DNA of 64,000 bases from Carnegiea gigantea (taxonomy: Eukaryota; Streptophyta; Magnoliopsida; Caryophyllales; Cactaceae), in contig JAKOGI010000107.1 in NCBI GenBank assembly GCA_029747015.1, positions 503,606-567,605 on the forward strand, in the 5' to 3' direction. Below, piece after piece: positions 60,186-64,000 of this stretch. The position numbers and the translations under genes are program-made. Under the pieces are notes generated by a model. The model saw only the letters and a list, made by a program, of their open reading frames with translations, made no database searches and was not told the origin of the DNA. Numbering within the stretch: the stretch's first letter is position 1; each line of letters starts with the position of its first letter.

Positions 60186-61589
60186 TGTTGAACGGTAAAT
60201 TTACCCATTTTACGTGCTTCTTCACCCACCTTTTACTCGTATAATAACTTAATTCTTTAGGATTTTACCTTGTTTTATTTGTGTCTTGTAGGAAATAACT
60301 CCAAATCAAACAAACGCTGCGGAAAGGAACGAAGATGGGACAAAACGATGAAAATCAGCGAAAACAGGCGAGAATCAGCAGCGAAAGACGGTGCACGGCC
60401 GACCTGCAGGTCGGCACGGCCGTGCACCGGTGGCCGAAGCCACGCCCGGCCAGACGCACGGCCGTGCGTTCTGACCGTGCGTGGTGGCGCACGGCCGTGC
60501 GTCGGGCCTGGATTCGCGATAAATCCCCTTTTCGGGCGTCTGTTCAGGAGGGGGTCGCTCGGGGGTTCTTCCAGGCGATTTCTTAGAGTAGTTTTAGTTT
60601 ACGTTTTAGTCAATAAAAAACCTCAATAGGAGGATTAGATTAGGATTATAGTTTGTATTTTGGGATTCAAGCTTGTGGATTTCAAGTTCTTCGATCAATT
60701 CAAGCATAAGTTTCCCTCTTCCTTTTCTCTATTTATTTCATTGTTGTTCTTATTCATGTTTTGCCATTTTAATTCTTATTTTTGCTTTGTTTAGTTTATA
60801 TGTTTAGTTTCTGTTGCTAATTCATGTTATTTAGTAATTTAGATTCGTTTTACCTCATTGTCTTTGTTTTTGTTCTTCAAGTTTATGTTCTTATTTGTTA
60901 GTTTAGGTTTCCTTGTGTTTGTGATGTTTTGTGGGTAGATTGTGTTGGCTTGGGTTGTGATTAGCCTTTTGATGGCTAATTAATCTTGTATTTGGCCTAA
61001 TCATACCCAATCTATGCTTAGAACCTAGAGTTTTCCTTCATGCCCGCCAAGTGTTCGATGAAATGCCTGAGAGGGTTTTCATCCATATTTTTGGGCGATT
61101 GACTTATGCTGAGAGGTGAGGTCAATTGGCTAGTGTGGGAGAGGGAATGGCCGAGTTCGGGACACGAAAGTAGTATCCGAATCGAGCTAGGTCCGGGGTT
61201 GCTAGTTTTGTGGTCTAATTCGACTAACCCCACGAAAGTAGGTGGTTACTCGAATTAGACTAGCTCATGACCCTTGAGAGAGGGCTTGGGTGGTCTTTGA
61301 TGGTGCAACCGACCATCTCTTGTTCATAGTGTAATTTAGGTATGTTAGGACTCGTCTTGGTTAGTTGGTTCACTCATTGGTAAAATCACAATTCCAAGTC
61401 GCTTGTTTCTGTGTTTGTAGCGTAGTTTAGCTCTTCACTCCTTCACCCTTCGATCTCGCCTAGATTGAGACGCTCTAGTGAACTCTGGTAGTTGGAAACA
61501 CAATTCCCTGCGGACGACACCCCAAGTACTCAACGATATACCTTGCACTTGGGGTTTATAAATATTAAAACTCTGTTTTTCTTGCAACA
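60186..61589 (+). repeat. 5' LTR of the Ty3-like element
   Basis: The LTR is 1404 bp, from TGTTG to CAACA (perfect 5-bp inverted termini). Bases 60390-60505 are GC-rich and packed with palindromes: CCGACCTGCAGGTCGG (60399-60414), GCACGGCCGTGC (60414-60425), ACGCACGGCCGTGCGT (60454-60469) and CGCACGGCCGTGCG (60488-60501). Confidence 0.85.
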
Positions 61590-61595
61590 AGTTTT

Positions 61596-61615
61596 TGGCG
61601 CCGTTGCCGGGGAAT
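61596..61615 (+). other. Primer-binding site for tRNA-Asp
   Basis: TGGCGCCGTTGCCGGGGA, six bases after the LTR, is the complement of the 3' end of plant tRNA-Asp(GUC). Confidence 0.88.
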
Positions 61616-61702
61616 TGGCGTTTTTCAATATTAGGGTTTACTTTAGCATTCGAGGCTAGACCTTTTAAAAATCCAAAAAAAAAAAATTTCAAAAAAAATT
61701 CA

Positions 61703-62975
61703 ATGGCAATTTTCCATTTTCTCCAATGTGAGCAAGAACTATTTTACCGTTATTGGGATCGTTTACATGCTTATCTTGCTCAATGTGCTTCTTATGGATG
61801 TTTATATGGGAAATGGGAAATATTGCATGTTGTTGATGAGGGTGTGAATTGTGAGACCCGTGCTCTTTTGGATCATTGGGACTTCTATGCTCGAAATGTT
61901 GATGAAGCTTGCGAATTACTTGAGTGGTTGGCTTGGGATACTTATGAATTTGAAACTAGTTGTTTTGATTCTTGTACCCCACCCCCTTGCATCCCTAATT
62001 ATGCCCCTCCTGTGTGCGAAATTTGCCATTGTTCTGACCACGCTAGTACTTCTTGTCCCTATCATATTTCTAATGAAGGCTTTGCTAGACTTAGCAATAT
62101 GATAGAGACAATGAATAAGCAACAAGTTGAGTTTGCTGAATGTGTTAATAAAATGCGGGAGTATGACCTATCACCCGAGATTGACCCTAGTTCTAGTGCT
62201 CCTAGACTTGATGTCAACCTGTGTGATGATGGTGCGTCTTTACCACCTCTAGAGTCCGGACTAGAGGACGTAGTCGACCCTCCCTTGATCCCTTCACTCA
62301 CTGTTGCTTCATCCTTTCCTAATACCCTTTGGGACAACACTGCGACCTTTCCTGATACACCTTCCCCTTTAGCTCAGTCGACGGAGTTCGAGGTAGGTGA
62401 GACCTTTGGCGTTAGCGCTAGTGTTGAGGAGGATGATACTTGGTCTAGAGTCCGACAATGTTTCTATTGAGGTGCATACTTTTTATGGGACTCCCACAGG
62501 GACTTCATGCATGGATGTTGTGGTTGCAGGGCCAACTAGTCCTGATTTTATTGATAATATATCCCCCACCTCTCTTGATACATCCCATGCTTCCTATTCA
62601 TGTTCACCACCCTCCCATTCCCCTAAGTGTTGTGATTTATCGCTTATCGATCCTCTTGTGATACTTGAGGGAAATGAGGCTGCCTGCCGTAAGTCTCTAG
62701 GTACTTTTAGAGGGTATGACCTCCTCCTTGATCCTTCTCGTCCGTACCTAGAGGGCATGCCTGGAGAAATCGTGTTGACTATTGCATTTTATTTTTCTGC
62801 TGATTTCTCACAGGTATTTGGTGAGTTTAAGAGGGCACTAACTTTGTTTGCTCCATCTTTACCAGTGTTCCCTTACTCACACCATTCCGAGCTACATACA
62901 GCTATGCATGATAAGCTCCTGAGAGCTTTGACTGCATCCGAGCTGACGACTCGCATCTTGAGCGGCAAGGAGTGA
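61703..62975 (+). pseudogene. Gag-like region of the Ty3-like element (frameshifted)
   Basis: The likely start is ATG 61703 (MAIFHFLQCEQELFYRYW); the upstream part of the open frame overlaps the primer site. The first frame runs to 62470 and has a Gag-like helical N-terminal part followed by a CX2CX4HX4C zinc knuckle (CEICHCSDHASTSC) at about 62017-62058. Around 62445 the reading passes to another frame, which continues to 62975 with no recognisable domain. This may be a one-base frameshift mutation or two overlapping genes. The protein would package element RNA; no enzymatic domain is present. Confidence 0.6.
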
Positions 62976-64000
62976 CTGATGCTCCTTAAGCTGTCATGGC
63001 ATAGTTCGGGTACATTCAGTACCCGACCTGGTATACTCGTTCTCACTCTTCCCCCCCTTCTTTCTATTTTTCTTTTTTTCTTTTTATTTTTGTTTAGTTG
63101 TAGATATTAGGATTGTGTTTTGGTTGGTGATCATCCTGTGGCGAAATTTGGATATTGTTGAGCCGTTGTTGGCTATGATCACCATTTTTGTGTTTTTGTG
63201 GATTTTTATTGTGTTGTGATTGGTGGTGTTGTTGGATTGATCCATATTTGTTTTTGGTGGTGTAGTTTGTATATATGTGTGATCGTGTTGTTATTTTGGG
63301 TGAGATTGTGTTTTTGGGAGAGTGTGTTAGCTTGTACATATTTATGTCGATTTTCGTTTTTCTTGTGTGTGATTTTATTTTCTTTATTTTTGTGTGTTGG
63401 TGATGACTCACGACTCCCAATGACGACATTGTGAGATTTAGGTGTGGGGGTGGGGTCATCTCCCCTTTTTCTTCTTATTTTTGTAAACATTTTTCATTTT
63501 TGTGTAAATTTTTCAATTTTTCTCCTTTTTGTATAATTTTTCATTTTCTTTTTGCATTTAGGGGAGTTTTGTACTATTTTGATCAGCCTTGATCCCTGAT
63601 ACCTTGACTATTAGCTCGTATATAAGTATAATGTGCATGGTAGATGTTCATCCCCAGTCTGTTGTTTTAGACCTCAGTTCTAACCCCAACAGTCCATCGT
63701 AATTTTGCAATCCGGTCCTGAATTCATGTATTGTCATCATCCTGAATTCTTAGTCTTTCACGATCGACTCTCTCACTGTCTACTACACAGTTCCCTTTAT
63801 ATGCGCTGGCACCCCCTTTTTCCAAAACAAAAGCAAAAAAAAAACAAACAAATTCAAACGCTACTGGGTGCATCCCTTTGAGGCGTGACATGAGTTTGTA
63901 ATGAAAAAAAAATAATGGAAAAGAAAAACAAGTGGGGAAGAAAAGAGTTGGAAATGACAAGTACCCCATTGAGGCATGCGCTACTGGGTGTTACCCTTTG
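62976..64000. other. T-rich non-coding interior of the Ty3-like element
   Basis: Long T/G-rich runs and no convincing frame. A GCTACTGGGTG...CCCTTTG phrase occurs at 63860-63880 and again, 120 bp later, at 63980-64000, hinting at a tandem repeat that continues past the window. Confidence 0.55.

Larger units (their letters stand above)
60186..64000 (+). mobile_element. Ty3-like LTR retrotransposon, probably non-autonomous, running off the window
   Basis: The element starts with a 1404-bp LTR, then a 20-base tRNA-Asp primer site, a Gag-like region and more than 1 kb of T-rich non-coding sequence. No protease, RT or integrase appears in the 2.4 kb after the LTR. It inserted in the viral RT beside the older LTR-like block; the five bases before it are CTTAC. 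tRNA-Asp priming is known from Athila/Tat-type Ty3 elements and their short derivatives. Whether polymerase genes follow beyond 64000 cannot be seen. Confidence 0.8.

Noticed and set aside
63094..63490. Reverse frames rich in Asn, Lys and Thr in the Ty3-like interior
   Set aside because: They are produced by T/G-rich non-coding sequence on the opposite strand and have low-complexity composition.

Overview
This is a gene-poor, AT-rich stretch of a flowering-plant nuclear genome, most likely a eudicot. The evidence is Tnt1/Tork-like Ty1-copia elements, En/Spm-type (CACTA) transposons, an endogenous caulimovirid, a Ty3-like element primed by tRNA-Asp, and a spliced plant-specific cysteine-rich secreted peptide gene. 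No bacterial-type organisation, CRISPR array, rRNA or tRNA gene was seen.

The only intact-looking host genes are three tandem copies of a two-exon thionin-like gene on the + strand (9257-10281, 28762-29784, 46858-47883). Each encodes a 114-residue secreted precursor with 12 cysteines arranged as four Cys-triplets. Each gene has a TATA box 110 bp before its ATG, an open exon 1 and an in-phase exon 2. The first ~860 bases match the 3' flank of a thionin unit, so a further gene probably lies just left of the window.

Each gene sits in a repeated unit that also holds remnants of one old CACTA transposon on the - strand (TNP2 pieces at 862-6870, 26340-27880 and 44430-45980; TNPA-like pieces at 11600-11940, 17300-18090, 43000-44140 and 54893-55665). 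Later insertions distinguish the units. Unit 1 carries a deleted copia element (3799-6528) upstream of its gene, and downstream a second copia element (11949-17291) and a ~7.9 kb endogenous pararetrovirus (about 18091-26030) that itself contains a 1369-bp LTR-like insertion. Unit 2 lacks both downstream insertions but has its own 10.8 kb CACTA element (31173-41965) with clear termini, a 3-bp target duplication, both transposon genes and what look like captured host-gene fragments. Unit 3 has the unit-2 type upstream region but the unit-1 type downstream region: the same copia element at the same site (49515-54892), then the same virus insertion (from 55666). The unit-3 virus is cut off by a Ty3-like element with a 1404-bp LTR that runs out of the window (60186-64000).

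Shared and empty insertion sites therefore record the history of the array. The insertions in units 1 and 3 preceded the duplication that separated them. Unit 3 is a hybrid whose switch point lies inside thionin exon 1, next to a 1172-bp tract that is identical between units 2 and 3. All transposon and virus genes seen here are broken by stops, frameshifts or deletions; the thionin-like genes are not.
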